A stretch of DNA of 64,000 bases from the NCBI GenBank assembly GCA_018268895.1, contig JAFDVP010000007.1, forward strand, positions 806,001-870,000, read 5' to 3'. The notes below the pieces were generated by a model. That model ran no database searches. It had not been told where the DNA came from and saw nothing but the letters and a program-made list of their open reading frames with translations. This document shows positions 26,489 to 35,280 of the stretch, piece by piece (position 1 is the stretch's first letter; every line of letters begins with the position of its first letter). A program made the translations under genes and the position numbers. This stretch comes from Acidobacteriota bacterium (GTDB lineage Bacteria; Acidobacteriota; Terriglobia; Terriglobales; Acidobacteriaceae).

Positions 26489-27244
26489 ATGAGCTGGATG
26501 CGGGTGGCTTTGTTGGGATCGTTGGCGTGTGGGAGCATGGGGATGTGGGCGCAGACGGCAGCTCCCGCTGCGGCAGTTCAACCCGATGCGCAGAAGCAGA
26601 TCGACACGATGAAAAAGAAGCTGGCCGACTGGGCGCAACTGGATCGCTATCGCGCGGCCAATGCCACTCTGGCTGCTCCGGCGAACGGAGAGAAGCGCGT
26701 TGTGTTCTATGGCGACTCGATTACGGACGCGTGGGCGCAGCACGCGGACGAGTTCTTTCCGGGCAAGGGCTATATCGGCCGCGGCATCAGCGGACAGACG
26801 ACACCGCAGATGCTGGTGCGGTTTGAGCAGGACGTGGTGCATCTGAAGCCAGCCGTCGTGGTGGTTCTTGCGGGTACGAACGACATTGCGGGGAATACAG
26901 GGCCGTCGTCGCCGGAGATGATCGAGGACAACTTTATGTCGATGTTGGCAGTGGCGCGCGCGAACAATATAAAGATGGTGGTGTCGTCGATCCTCCCGGC
27001 GGACCACTACAAGTGGCAGCCCGCGGTGCAGCCGGCGGAGAAGATTCGCGACATGAATGCGCGCCTGAAGGCGATGTGCCAGCGCGAGGGGCTGGTGTAT
27101 CTGGACTACTATACGGCGATGGCGAACGCGAATGGCGGACTCGACGCGGAGCTTGCGCTTGATGGCGTGCACCCGACGGCGAAGGGGTACGCGATGATGT
27201 CGCCGCTGGCGGAGAAGGCGATTGCGCAAGCGCTGGCGAAGTAA
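26489..27244 (+). CDS. Exported SGNH/GDSL-family hydrolase
   Basis: Secreted esterase or deacetylase of 251 residues, with a signal peptide (ALLGSLACGSMGMWAQ) and an AAG/GAGG-rich ribosome binding site. All four SGNH blocks are visible: block I YGDSIT (nucleophile serine), block II GRGISGQT (glycine), block III GTND (asparagine), block V DGVHPTAKGY (Asp and His). GISGQT and the DGVHPT block are typical of the carbohydrate-ester subgroup close to acetylxylan esterases. The downstream DUF1348 gene starts only 11 bp after the stop with a good AAGGAGA site, so the pair shares a transcript. Confidence 0.88.
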   Translation: MSWMRVALLGSLACGSMGMWAQTAAPAAAVQPDAQKQIDTMKKKLADWAQLDRYRAANATLAAPANGEKRVVFYGDSITDAWAQHADEFFPGKGYIGRGISGQTTPQMLVRFEQDVVHLKPAVVVVLAGTNDIAGNTGPSSPEMIEDNFMSMLAVARANNIKMVVSSILPADHYKWQPAVQPAEKIRDMNARLKAMCQREGLVYLDYYTAMANANGGLDAELALDGVHPTAKGYAMMSPLAEKAIAQALAK

Positions 27245-27255
27245 GGAGATTCGCG

Positions 27256-27732
27256 ATGACACATGTAGTGCAGGCCCCGATCATTCCGCCGTTTACCCAT
27301 GAGAGCGCAGTCAGGAAGGTTCGCATGGCGGAGGATGCGTGAAACACGCGCGATCCCGAGCGCGTCTCGCTGGCGTATACGGTGGACAGCAGATGGAGGA
27401 ACCGTTCGGAGTTTGTGAACGGCCGCGTGGAGATCGTCGCATTCCTTACGCGCAAGTGGGCGCACGAGCTGGACTACCGGCTGATCAAGGAGCTGTGGGC
27501 GTTCGATGATGCGAGGATCGCGGTGCGGTTTGCTTACGAGTGCCATGACGTCAGTGGGCAGTGGTGGCGCAGCTACGGGAACGAAAACTGGGAGTTTGAC
27601 GACCACGGCTTGATGAAACGCAGGCACGCCAGCATCAACGACCTTGCCATCACAGAGGAGCAGCGCCTTTATCGCTGGCCCACAGGCCGTCGGCCTGACG
27701 ACCATCCCAGCCTGAGCGAATTGGGGCTATAG
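27256..27732 (+). pseudogene. DUF1348 family gene with in-frame UGA at codon 29
   Basis: The intact family protein (a YybH/SnoaL-fold, about 158 residues) reads from the ATG at 27256, preceded by AAGGAGA, with PPFTHESAVRKVRMAEDA, then a TGA (27340-27342), then [21 protein letters not shown] to the normal C-terminus [15 protein letters not shown]. In relatives the residue at the TGA is tryptophan (AEDAWN), so a single G-to-A change (TGG to TGA) explains the stop. The downstream coding quality is unspoiled, indicating a recent mutation, a sequencing error or UGA readthrough. The family is of unknown function. The gene lies directly after the SGNH hydrolase. Confidence 0.75.
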
Positions 27733-27742
27733 CCCAATTTTT
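27719..27742 (+). terminator. Terminator overlapping the end of the DUF1348 gene
   Basis: AATTGGGGCT pairs with AGCCCAATT (one bulged G) around an AT loop, followed by TTTTT. The stem includes the gene's TAG stop codon. It separates the SGNH/DUF1348 transcript from the alpha/beta hydrolase. Confidence 0.75.
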
Positions 27743-27817
27743 ATTGGGAACATCGCGTCTCCGGTCTTAGTATGTTTGCGCAATCGTTACAGCAGACAGC
27801 GGTGCGTGGAGGAACAG

Positions 27818-28645
27818 ATGCCATACCTTACGGTAGGACGGGATGCGGGCGACATCGATATTTACTTTGAGGACCATGGCACCGGGAAGCCGGTGATCCT
27901 GATCCATGGGTTTCCGCTGAGCGGGCGGTCGTGGGAGAAGCAGACGGCGGCGCTGCTGGATGCGGGGCTTCGTGTGATTACGTATGACCGGCGCGGCTTT
28001 GGGCAGTCGAGTCAGACGCTGCTGGGCTACAACTACGATGTCTTCGCCGAAGATCTGTGCAAGCTGACGAAGCATCTCAGCCTGAACCGCTTTTCGCTGG
28101 TGGGCTTTTCGATGGGCGGGGGCGAGGTGGCTCGTTTTATGGGAAGGTTTGGGGCTACGCATGTTGAACGGGCGGTGTTCATCTCGGCAGTGCCTCCGTT
28201 TCTGCTGAAGTCGGAGGCGAATCCCGGAGGAGTGGATGCGAGTGTAAGGCTCGAGCTTGAGGCCGCGGCGAAGAAGAACCGGCTGGGTTTCCTGACGTCG
28301 TTCCTGGAGAACTTCTACAACGCCGACGACCTGCTCGGTTCGCGGCTGACGGAGGAAGACCTTCGCTATAGCTGGCAGATTGCTTCGATGGCCTCGCCGA
28401 TGGGAACGCTGAACTGCATCAGGACGTGGTGGACAGACTTCCGCGAGGACGTGGCGAAGATCAATGTGCCGACGCTGATCATTCACGGCGACGCCGACAG
28501 GACGCTGCCGATCGACGGGACGGCGCGGCCGCTGCGTCAGGCGATCCGCGGCAGCAGGCTGGCGGTGATCGAAGGCGCTCCGCACGGCCTGCTGACGACT
28601 CATGCGGACAAGGTGAATCCGCTGCTGGTGGACTTTCTCAAGTAG
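27818..28645 (+). CDS. Alpha/beta hydrolase (non-haem chloroperoxidase/arylesterase type)
   Basis: Cytoplasmic hydrolase of 275 residues. The ATG at 27818 has GGAGGA six bases upstream; an in-frame ATG at 27776 lies in sequence without a site. Motifs: oxyanion-hole HGFPLSGRSWEKQ, YDRRGFGQSS, nucleophile elbow GFSMGG, acid HGDADRTLP, and the catalytic histidine in EGAPHGLLTTH. The overall pattern is that of cofactor-free perhydrolases/chloroperoxidases and aryl esterases. There is no signal peptide. A SnoaL-like gene follows 31 bp downstream and may be cotranscribed. Confidence 0.88.
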   Translation: MPYLTVGRDAGDIDIYFEDHGTGKPVILIHGFPLSGRSWEKQTAALLDAGLRVITYDRRGFGQSSQTLLGYNYDVFAEDLCKLTKHLSLNRFSLVGFSMGGGEVARFMGRFGATHVERAVFISAVPPFLLKSEANPGGVDASVRLELEAAAKKNRLGFLTSFLENFYNADDLLGSRLTEEDLRYSWQIASMASPMGTLNCIRTWWTDFREDVAKINVPTLIIHGDADRTLPIDGTARPLRQAIRGSRLAVIEGAPHGLLTTHADKVNPLLVDFLK

Positions 28646-28676
28646 AGTTGTGACGGTGGGATGCTCTGGAGGATGG

Positions 28677-29090
28677 ATGGCTGGGAATCATACGGTGGTC
28701 GCACGCTTTGTGGAAGAGGTCATTAACCGGGGACGGCTCGAAGTTGCCGACGAGATCGTCGCGCTGGACTTTGTAGAGTTGGATCCGTTGCCGGGGCAAA
28801 GGCAAGGCCGTGAAGGGTTGAAGGAGGTCATCGCCATGATGCGCTCTGCGTTTCCCGATATTCACTGGGTCATCGACGAGGTGATCGAAGAGGGAGAAAA
28901 GGTGGCGAGCCGCTTTACGTGGACCGGGACGCATCGCGGAGTCTTTCTCGGTGTCCCGGCTACTGGCAGGAGCGTGAAGGTGAAGGGCGTGGTGATCGAC
29001 CGGGTCGTAGGCGGTTTGATGACCGACAGCCGCATCCTGATGGACAGCCTGGGGATGATGCAGCAGCTCGGCGTGGTTCCGGCGCCGTAG
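28677..29090 (+). CDS. SnoaL-like ester cyclase family protein
   Basis: Small cytoplasmic protein of about 137 residues with the NTF2/SnoaL fold: VVARFVEEVINRGRLEVADEIVALDFV, GREGLKEVIAMMRSAFPDIHWVIDEVIEEGEKVASRFTWTGTHRG. This group is called ester cyclase or polyketide cyclase-like, without a proven reaction in most cases. I took the ATG at 28677, just after GGAGGAT; an in-frame GTG at 28650 would add nine residues. It follows the alpha/beta hydrolase by 31 bp and is convergent with the GH20 gene, sharing a hairpin that overlaps its stop codon. Confidence 0.8.
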   Translation: MAGNHTVVARFVEEVINRGRLEVADEIVALDFVELDPLPGQRQGREGLKEVIAMMRSAFPDIHWVIDEVIEEGEKVASRFTWTGTHRGVFLGVPATGRSVKVKGVVIDRVVGGLMTDSRILMDSLGMMQQLGVVPAP

Positions 29091-29107
29091 TTGTCCTACG
29101 ACGCCGG
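29079..29107. terminator. Hairpin between convergent SnoaL and GH20 genes
   Basis: CCGGCGCCGTAG and CTACGACGCCGG (one C/A mismatch) surround a TTGTC loop; the stem contains the SnoaL stop codon. It lacks a T-run but sits exactly where a shared bidirectional terminator would be expected. Confidence 0.45.
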
Positions 29108-29121
29108 AGCTGCTCAGGTTG

Positions 29122-31143
29122 TTACTGCACGGCGTTGACGAGGTCGTGCAGCGGATCGAGCACGGTGAAGCGCACGAGCGACTGCGGCTTACGCGCGGCT
29201 TCGATTGCAGCGAGGCTTGACTGCTTCCATCCTGCGGGGGCCTTCTTGCCGGCGAGGTATTCGAGCGCCTGCTGGCCAGCTTTACCTAGTTGCGCAAGTT
29301 GCTGGGCGCGTGGGCGAGCAGCGGCGAGCAGGGGTGAGCGGTCCATCTGTGCCTCGACGGCAGGGGCGGCGGCAGTCCAGCTCTCAAAGGCGCGGATGAG
29401 TTGGTTGCGCGCGTCGCTGTTCGCCTTCGGCGACTTGAGCAGGTCGCGGACGAGGACGGCTATCTGTTGACGCGAGGGCGGGTCGGGGCGCACGGCGTCG
29501 ACGAGCAGGTCGAGCGGCGTGAGCTGCGAGGTGTGTTGGCCGCGGTAGCGGTCACCGAAGGGAACGGGTTGCAGGACGGAGGAGAAGACGCGGAGGGCGT
29601 TGATGTCTTCCGTTCCGGCGAGCTCGCGCAGCGCCGCGCCTTCATGGGTCAGGTGTGTGGTTCCGGCGAGGGCTTCGATGCGCAGCGACTCGACCCCGAG
29701 GCGGCGGTACATGTCGTCGACGTCGCGGGTGGCAGCGGGCGACCAGAGACGCTCGGCTACCGCCGCGGTGCGGGGCCAGATGCGCGAGTCGATGGAGAGC
29801 TCATTGACGTGCTCTCCCCACATGCAGGCTTCGCCGCCAAGGACGAGCCTCGCCTGCTCCGGCGTGAGGCCGTTGCCGGCTGGCAGCGGGTCTGCGAGGT
29901 AATATTCTTCGGCAGATTTCATGTGGTCGAGGTAGTACGGCTGCGACAGGATGCCCTGGTAGCCGCGCCCTGCCGCGTCGTAGAGCGACTTGGCTCCGCG
30001 CCAGGAGTGGATGATGGCGTCGGTGGGAAGCGCGGGGTTGAGGATCTCATCCCAGCCGACCATGTGCTTGCCGTGCTTCTTCGCAAGCTCGAGCACCTTC
30101 TGGCTGAAATAGGTCTGGAGCTCCTCGGTGTTCTTGAAGTTGTGCTCCTTCATGAAGGCGACGACGCGGGGGTTGGCCTTCCACTGTGTGCCGGGTGTCT
30201 CGTCGCCTCCGAGGTGGAGGTAGGGATCGGGGAAGATGGTGGCCATCTCACCGAGGAAGCCATCGATGAACTGGTACGTGCTCTCCTTGGTCGGGTCCAT
30301 GGCGACACCTTCGACGCCGAACTCGCGGCGGATGGTGTAGGGGCCGGGGTCGCTGGAGAGCTCGGGATAGCCGACCAGCCAGCTACGTGTGTGGCCGGGC
30401 ATGTCGAACTCAGGTACGACGCGGATGCCGCGCGCGCGGGCGTAGGCGACGATCTCGCGCGCCTGGTCCTGCGTATAGAAGAGGCCGTCGGAGCCCATGC
30501 CGGACAGTTTGGGGTAGAGCTTGCTCTCGATGCGGAAGCCCTGGTCTTCTGTGAGGTGCCAGTGGAAGACGTTGAGTTTCACGGCGGCCATCGCATCGAG
30601 GTTGCGCTTGATGACTTCGACGGGCTCGAAGTGGCGGCCGGAGTCGATCATCAGGCCGCGCCAGCGGAAGCGCGGCGAGTCTTCGATCTGGACGGCGGGG
30701 ACGATGAAGCCGTTGCCGTTGGACTGAATGAGTTGCTCAAGCGTGGTGAGGCCGCGCATGGCTCCGACGACGGTGGCGGCGTGGAGCTTGATGCCCGCAG
30801 GTGTGACCGCAAGCGCGTAGGATTCGTCCTCGTCGATGGACTGAACTGCTTCGCCTGCGCCGTCGACGTCGATGGCGAGCGTGGAGGCGGCGCTGGTGGT
30901 GATGGAGCGCTGGCGCGGGACGCCGGTCTTGCGCTCGAGATCGAGCAGAGCGCGCTGGACGGCGTCGTCGAGGCGCTGGTCGCTGAAGTGCGTGACGCCG
31001 ACGGTGACGGAGGTGGTCCATGGGAACGCACCAGTGGCGGCGGTAAGATGCGCGGGCTGCGGCATCAGGGTGTTGGTGAAGGTCTGGGATGGAAGCAGGG
31101 AGGACATAAGCAGGGTGCAGGCGAGAGTGAGGGCTCGTTTCAA
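29122..31143 (-). CDS. Exported beta-N-acetylhexosaminidase, GH20
   Basis: Secreted exo-hexosaminidase of about 673 residues. I propose a TTG start at 31143, preceded by GGAGAG at seven to eight bases and followed directly by a signal peptide (KRALTLACTLLMSSLLPSQ); the longer frame starting at 31209 has no such site. The N-terminal GH20b-like domain (about 30-150) is followed by the TIM barrel: FRWRGLMIDSGRHF, LNVFHWHLTEDQGFRI, VVPEFDMPGHTRSW and the catalytic HLGGDETPGTQW with the Asp-Glu pair, then GWDEIL and GGEACMWGEHVN. It removes terminal GlcNAc or GalNAc, for example from chitin oligomers or peptidoglycan. A C-terminal helical region is extra. It is in the same direction as the exported unknown protein upstream. 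Confidence 0.92.
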   Translation of the reverse strand: MKRALTLACTLLMSSLLPSQTFTNTLMPQPAHLTAATGAFPWTTSVTVGVTHFSDQRLDDAVQRALLDLERKTGVPRQRSITTSAASTLAIDVDGAGEAVQSIDEDESYALAVTPAGIKLHAATVVGAMRGLTTLEQLIQSNGNGFIVPAVQIEDSPRFRWRGLMIDSGRHFEPVEVIKRNLDAMAAVKLNVFHWHLTEDQGFRIESKLYPKLSGMGSDGLFYTQDQAREIVAYARARGIRVVPEFDMPGHTRSWLVGYPELSSDPGPYTIRREFGVEGVAMDPTKESTYQFIDGFLGEMATIFPDPYLHLGGDETPGTQWKANPRVVAFMKEHNFKNTEELQTYFSQKVLELAKKHGKHMVGWDEILNPALPTDAIIHSWRGAKSLYDAAGRGYQGILSQPYYLDHMKSAEEYYLADPLPAGNGLTPEQARLVLGGEACMWGEHVNELSIDSRIWPRTAAVAERLWSPAATRDVDDMYRRLGVESLRIEALAGTTHLTHEGAALRELAGTEDINALRVFSSVLQPVPFGDRYRGQHTSQLTPLDLLVDAVRPDPPSRQQIAVLVRDLLKSPKANSDARNQLIRAFESWTAAAPAVEAQMDRSPLLAAARPRAQQLAQLGKAGQQALEYLAGKKAPAGWKQSSLAAIEAARKPQSLVRFTVLDPLHDLVNAVQ

Positions 31144-31222
31144 GGCAGGTGCTCTCCTGGGGAAATTGTCTGGACAAGCATACAGGATGGAGCCAAAAGC
31201 CACCCGCAATTACAGATCTGCG

Positions 31223-31900
31223 TCACTGCATGGTCGCGGTCCAGGGTCCAGGCGGAGCGCACGCTCCATTCGATCTGCCGTTGGCCACGCGCCCACTGGA
31301 TAATGTGCCGGTGCGCCAACATTGAGCGCTGAGAATGGTGACGGTATTGTCGTTGCCGACGGCTATTTTTACCTCGTTGCCTGCGCCGTCGGAGAAGGCA
31401 GCGAGGCCGGGTTCGGAGTCCGGTTTGGATGTGTAAGTGTCGGTAGATCCGTCCTGGAAGTGGAGGGTCCAGCGGCTCCCGCTGCGGGCGAGAAAGGCCC
31501 GCGTGTGTTCGCGCTCGGCGGCGCGGGCGTTTTTCTTGATCAGCTCCTGCTCGCGGCCGGTGAAGTCGACGATCATCCACGCGTCGGCATGTCCGGCGGC
31601 GGTCTTGACGTGAAGATTGCAGTAGCCTTCGCCGTCGGCGATCGGCCGGTTTCCAGTGAGCATCATGACGATCTGCCGATCGCTCGCCGTGTAGGAGACG
31701 AGAGTGCATGAGCCGTCGACGGTGAACTGCGCGCCCGCCAGATAGTAGCCGGGCAGAACGACCTTCGCCGTCTGGTGGTTGGGGATGGAGGAAGGATTGG
31801 GGCCGCCGGCGCGGAGATCGGGCTTCTGCGCGAACGAGGCCAGAGCAAGGCTATGAGCGGCGATTGCGAGGGTGAAGGTTTGAAGGGCATTTGCGCGCAT
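31223..31900 (-). CDS. Exported protein of unknown function
   Basis: About 225 residues. The ATG at 31900 has GGAGAA about nine bases upstream and starts a signal peptide (RANALQTFTLAIAAHSLALASFAQ); a start at 31933 is possible but has no site. The mature part has LPGYYLAGAQFTVDGSCTLVSYTASDRQIVMMLTGN, GYCNLHVKTAAG, then a helical linker (FTGREQELIKKNARAAERE) and a last beta domain (SRWTLHFQDGSTDTYTSKP, VKIAVGNDNTVTILSAQ). Four mature cysteines could form disulfides. I do not recognise the family. It may be cotranscribed with the GH20 gene, 80 bp downstream. Confidence 0.6.
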   Translation of the reverse strand: MRANALQTFTLAIAAHSLALASFAQKPDLRAGGPNPSSIPNHQTAKVVLPGYYLAGAQFTVDGSCTLVSYTASDRQIVMMLTGNRPIADGEGYCNLHVKTAAGHADAWMIVDFTGREQELIKKNARAAEREHTRAFLARSGSRWTLHFQDGSTDTYTSKPDSEPGLAAFSDGAGNEVKIAVGNDNTVTILSAQCWRTGTLSSGRVANGRSNGACAPPGPWTATMQ

Positions 31901-31969
31901 CACCGGTATTCTCCAGAACCTCACTCTGGTCATCGTTCGAGATGCGATAACGGAAGAATACTTGCCGCT

Positions 31970-32671
31970 TCAGACCATGTTCACTTTGCCGGTGGCGAGG
32001 TCGTAGACGGCGCCCGCGATCTTGATCTTGCCGGAGGCTACCGCGGGCGCAACGATCGGACCGAGCCCTTTGAGCCGATCGACGCCGCGTGCCACGTTGG
32101 CGCGGATGGCATTCCCCAGTGGATCGCCTGACTGATGCTGCGAGTCCAGCACGGCGGGCTTGATGGCGTTGACGAGGTCGTTGATCGCGCCGGGAAGGGC
32201 ATCCTTGTCGTGCAGGTGCTGGATGGCGGCCTTCACGGCACCGCACTGGCTGTGCCCGAGGATCATCACCAGCGAGACGCCAAGCTCGGCGACGGCGTAC
32301 TCCACGGAGCCTTTGACGGAAGGGCCGGCGCCGTCGACGTAGTTGCCAGCGACGCGCACAATAAAGAGCTCTCCGATGCCGAGGTCGAAGAGGATCTCGG
32401 GAGTGACGCGCGAGTCGGCGCAGGCGACGACGCAGGCAACGGGACTTTGCCCGGCTGCGAGCGGCTTGAAGTCGGCGGGCGTGCGGCGAGGATGTGTGGA
32501 GGCTCCTGAAGCGAATCGCTTGTTGCCCTCGAGCATCTGCTTGAGAACGTCGTCGGCAGGCGGGGCGGGTTTGGCTGTGGGAGCGGCGAAGGCGTTTAGC
32601 CTGGTAAGTGCCGGTATAGCCAACGATGCGCTTGCGGTATAGAGAAATTTACGGCGGCCCTGATCTTGCAT
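31970..32671 (-). CDS. Beta-class carbonic anhydrase with Tat signal
   Basis: Exported zinc enzyme of about 233 residues interconverting CO2 and bicarbonate. The ATG at 32671 has a strong GGAGG six to seven bases upstream; the frame also opens at 32710. The N-terminus MQDQGRRKFLYTASASLAIPAL is a twin-arginine type signal, so the folded enzyme would be exported. Zinc ligands are the cysteine of VACADSRVTPE, and the histidine and cysteine of ILGHSQCGAVKAA; the Asp-Arg dyad is in the CADSR motif. YAVAELGVSLVMILGHS is the usual core. Exported beta-type enzymes of this kind occur in many soil bacteria. It stands between an unknown exported gene and ggt. Confidence 0.92.
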   Translation of the reverse strand: MQDQGRRKFLYTASASLAIPALTRLNAFAAPTAKPAPPADDVLKQMLEGNKRFASGASTHPRRTPADFKPLAAGQSPVACVVACADSRVTPEILFDLGIGELFIVRVAGNYVDGAGPSVKGSVEYAVAELGVSLVMILGHSQCGAVKAAIQHLHDKDALPGAINDLVNAIKPAVLDSQHQSGDPLGNAIRANVARGVDRLKGLGPIVAPAVASGKIKIAGAVYDLATGKVNMV

Positions 32672-32739
32672 GAAGACCTCCACTCGAGTTATTCGAGCAC
32701 GCCGCATCATAGCGCAACCAACTGTAAAAGCTACAGGAA

Positions 32740-34581
32740 TTAATAACCTGCGGCCTTGCCGTAGTTGCGGCGGGAGTCATGTCCGCCCAGCAGTTCGCCG
32801 GTCTTTGGATCGACGGCGATCAGCTCGCTGTCGCCCCAGACGCCGGAGGTCTTTTCGTCGGCCATCTGGTTGAGGTTGGTCTCGTAGCCCATGGCCTTCA
32901 TCTGTTCGACGACCTCGCGGTTGAACTTCTTTTCAAAGTCGAGGCGATCGGGAAGGTACTGGTGGTGGAAGCGCGGGGCGTCGGCGACAGCCTGGATGTT
33001 GAGACCGTTGTCGATGGAGCTGATGATGTCGTTGGCGACGGTGGTGATGATGGTCGAGCCGCCTGGCGTTCCCATCACATAGGCGAGCTTGCCCTTGCGC
33101 GTGATGATGGTGGGCGTCATGGCCGAGAGCGGACGCTTGCCGGGGGCGATGGAGTTGGCCGGGCTCTGAATGAGGCCGTAGACGTTGGGCACGCCGACCT
33201 TCGAGGTGAAGTCGTCCATCTCGTTGTTGAGCAGGAAGCCGAGGCCTTCGACGGTGACTCCGGAGCCGAAGCCGCCGTTGAGCGTGGTGGTAGTCGCGAC
33301 GGCCATGCCGTCGGCATCGACGACGGAGTAGTGCGTGGTCTGCGTGGACTCCTTCACGGGAGTAGCCTGCGGAGGCGGAGGCAGGAAGCCGGCGGGGCGG
33401 ACGAGATCTTTGCTGGGCGTCGGCCGGTTGCGATGGATCGACGCGCGCCACGCCTTGGCGTACTTCGGGTTCGCCATCTGTTTCAAGGGAAGCTGGTTGA
33501 AGTCGGGATCGCCCAGATAGTCGGCTCGGTCCATGTAGGCGCGGCGAAAGGCCTCGGCGATGATGTGCACCTGCGGCGCGCTGCGGTCGGGACCGAGCTT
33601 CGCGAGGTTGTAGCCGGAAAGGATGTTGAGGATCTCGACGAGCACGATGCCGCCGGAGGAGGGCGGCGGCGCGGTGACGAGGTCGTAGCCGCGGTACTTG
33701 CCCGTGATGGGCTTGCGCTCCTTCACCTGGTAGGCGGCAAGGTCTTCGGCGGTGATGTTGCCGCCGTTCTCCTTCTCGAAGGCGGCGATCTGCTGTGCCA
33801 TGGCTCCCTTGTAGAAATCAGCAGGGTCTTTGGCGATGCGCCGCAGCGTCTCGGCCAGCTCGGGCTGCTTGAAGGTGTCGCCCGCGTTATAGAAGTCGCC
33901 GTCGCGCTGGAAGATTTTTGCGGATACGGGGAAGCGCGTGAGGTTCTTGCTGTGCAGGTTGCGGGCTTCTTCTTCGGTGAGGATGAAGCCTTCGCTGGCG
34001 AGACGGATGGCGGGTGCCATGTCTTCAGCGAGCGAGAGTTTGCCGAAGTGCTGCTGCGCATAGGTAAGTCCTGCGACGGAGCCGGGGACGCCCGAGGCCT
34101 TGAAGCCGACCAGCGACATGCCGGGGACGACATTGCCCTCGGCGTCGAGGTACATGTCGCGCGAGGCGGCGGCGGGGGCCTTCTCGCGGTAGTCGAGGAA
34201 GTGCGTCTTGCCGCGGTTGTCGCGGATGAGCATGAATCCGCCTCCGCCGATGTTGCCTGCGGCGGGATAGACGACGGCGAGCGCAAAGCCGACTGCCACG
34301 GCTGCGTCGACGGCGTTGCCGCCCTTCTTGAGGACCTCAACGCCGGCGTCGGAGGCGTCGTGGTGAATCGAGACGACCATCGCGTGCGCGGCGCGCGTTG
34401 GCTCAAGGCCGGTCTGCTGAGCGACGGCCGAGACAGCGGCAAGGGAGAGGGCAACGATGGAGGCGGAGAGGCGGACGGCGGTGGGGCGCAAGGCTTTGCT
34501 CCTGGAGCGGACTTCGTGGCCGGTTGAAGGCGTTGGATTTCGATAAGGATAGCTTGGATTGGGCTGGTTGGCACCCCGCAA
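32740..34581 (-). CDS. ggt: Gamma-glutamyltransferase
   Basis: Periplasmic or secreted N-terminal-nucleophile enzyme that hydrolyses or transfers the gamma-glutamyl group of glutathione and related compounds, about 613 residues. The frame includes a possible leader of 34 residues before a signal sequence (VRLSASIVALSLAAVSAVAQQ), so the true start may be internal. Family motifs are dense: HHDASDAGVEVLKKGGNAVDAAVAVGFALAVV, NIGGGGFMLI, PPPSSGG, and TQTTHYSVVDADGMAVATTTTLN, where the second Thr after TQT is the expected autocleavage and nucleophile residue, and TPGGSTIITTVAN. The precursor should self-cleave into large and small subunits. Single gene; upstream is a divergent sigma-factor gene. 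Confidence 0.93.
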   Translation of the reverse strand: MRGANQPNPSYPYRNPTPSTGHEVRSRSKALRPTAVRLSASIVALSLAAVSAVAQQTGLEPTRAAHAMVVSIHHDASDAGVEVLKKGGNAVDAAVAVGFALAVVYPAAGNIGGGGFMLIRDNRGKTHFLDYREKAPAAASRDMYLDAEGNVVPGMSLVGFKASGVPGSVAGLTYAQQHFGKLSLAEDMAPAIRLASEGFILTEEEARNLHSKNLTRFPVSAKIFQRDGDFYNAGDTFKQPELAETLRRIAKDPADFYKGAMAQQIAAFEKENGGNITAEDLAAYQVKERKPITGKYRGYDLVTAPPPSSGGIVLVEILNILSGYNLAKLGPDRSAPQVHIIAEAFRRAYMDRADYLGDPDFNQLPLKQMANPKYAKAWRASIHRNRPTPSKDLVRPAGFLPPPPQATPVKESTQTTHYSVVDADGMAVATTTTLNGGFGSGVTVEGLGFLLNNEMDDFTSKVGVPNVYGLIQSPANSIAPGKRPLSAMTPTIITRKGKLAYVMGTPGGSTIITTVANDIISSIDNGLNIQAVADAPRFHHQYLPDRLDFEKKFNREVVEQMKAMGYETNLNQMADEKTSGVWGDSELIAVDPKTGELLGGHDSRRNYGKAAGY

Positions 34582-34612
34582 ACCTGCCTTAACGATGATG
34601 AAGCGCGTCGCG

Positions 34613-34626
34613 AAGATCGGGCACCC
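34613..34626 (+). repeat. Short dispersed GGGCACCC repeat
   Basis: AAGATCGGGCACCC lies between the divergent ggt and sigma-factor genes and matches the end of the repeat units at 15861 and within ispE. Only the GGCACCC end of the unit is recognisable here; the paired CCCACC end is missing. Confidence 0.5.
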
Positions 34627-34710
34627 AGTTTCTCATCAGATTTTTCTCACGGAAAAAATGAACGGTTTTGCCGCGCGGCCGGTCTTAGAGGGTGAGAGCG
34701 GATAGAGCGC

Positions 34711-35280
34711 ATGGACCTGGCAGCAGAGTGGACGGAGCGTGAGCAGGGCGAGCGGCCAGCGGCGACTGAAGATGAGGTTGCCTCCGAGCAGGAGTTCGCG
34801 GCGCTGGTGGAGCGGCATTCGCGAACGATGTTTCGCGTTGCGCGCGGCCTGCTGGGAAACGCACATGACGCCGAGGATGCCGTGCAGGAGGCGTTTCTGA
34901 AGCTCTACCGCACCGGCGGCTGGGTGCGCATGGAGAATGAGCGGGCGTTTCTCGCGAAGACGGTCTGGAGAGTGGCGCTCGATCGCCTGAAGGCGACGGG
35001 CAGTGTTCCGGACGTTAGTGAACTTGATGTGGCGGAGAAGAGGGAGTCTCCTGAGGCGCTGGCTGCAGGGGGTGATGAGCGCGAGCTCCTGCGGCAGATG
35101 ATCGATGCACTGCCGGAGGATCTGCGAAGGCCTCTGGTGTTGTCGGCGATCGAGGAGATGACCTCGGTAGAGGTAGCCGCCGTGATGGGAATCCCCGAGG
35201 GTACAGTAAGGACGCGGGTGATGCGCGCGAAGGCGGAGTTGAAGAAGAGGTTCGAGGCCATGAAGGGGGTGCGGCGATGA
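34711..35280 (+). CDS. ECF-type RNA polymerase sigma factor
   Basis: Sigma-70 family factor of 189 residues. Region 2 is seen in FAALVERHSRTMFRVARGLLGNAHDAEDAVQEAFLKLYRTGGW with MENERAFLAKTVWRVALDRLKA; region 4 in LLRQMIDALPEDLRRPLVLSAIEEMTSVEVAAVMGIPEGTVRTRVMRAKAELKKRF, whose last part is the -35 recognition helix. The N-terminal 25 residues are acidic and atypical. The stop overlaps the next start (ATGA), so sigma factor and the downstream membrane protein are made together, as is usual for a sigma factor and its regulator. The target promoter is unknown. Confidence 0.9.
   Translation: MDLAAEWTEREQGERPAATEDEVASEQEFAALVERHSRTMFRVARGLLGNAHDAEDAVQEAFLKLYRTGGWVRMENERAFLAKTVWRVALDRLKATGSVPDVSELDVAEKRESPEALAAGGDERELLRQMIDALPEDLRRPLVLSAIEEMTSVEVAAVMGIPEGTVRTRVMRAKAELKKRFEAMKGVRR

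Noticed and set aside
29401..31332. 643-residue plus-strand open frame opposite the GH20 gene
   Set aside because: It is the complement of a GC-rich coding gene. The GH20 motifs, signal peptide and ribosome binding site are all on the minus strand, and the antisense translation is low in complexity.
32719..32740. Short CTGTA/TACAG hairpin after ggt
   Set aside because: The stem is only five base pairs and the A-rich loop is not followed by a convincing T-run on the minus strand, so I do not call it a terminator.
32779..34527. 582-residue plus-strand open frame opposite ggt
   Set aside because: Shadow frame. Gamma-glutamyltransferase motifs on the minus strand are complete, and the plus-strand translation is Gly/Val/Asp-biased without a start site.
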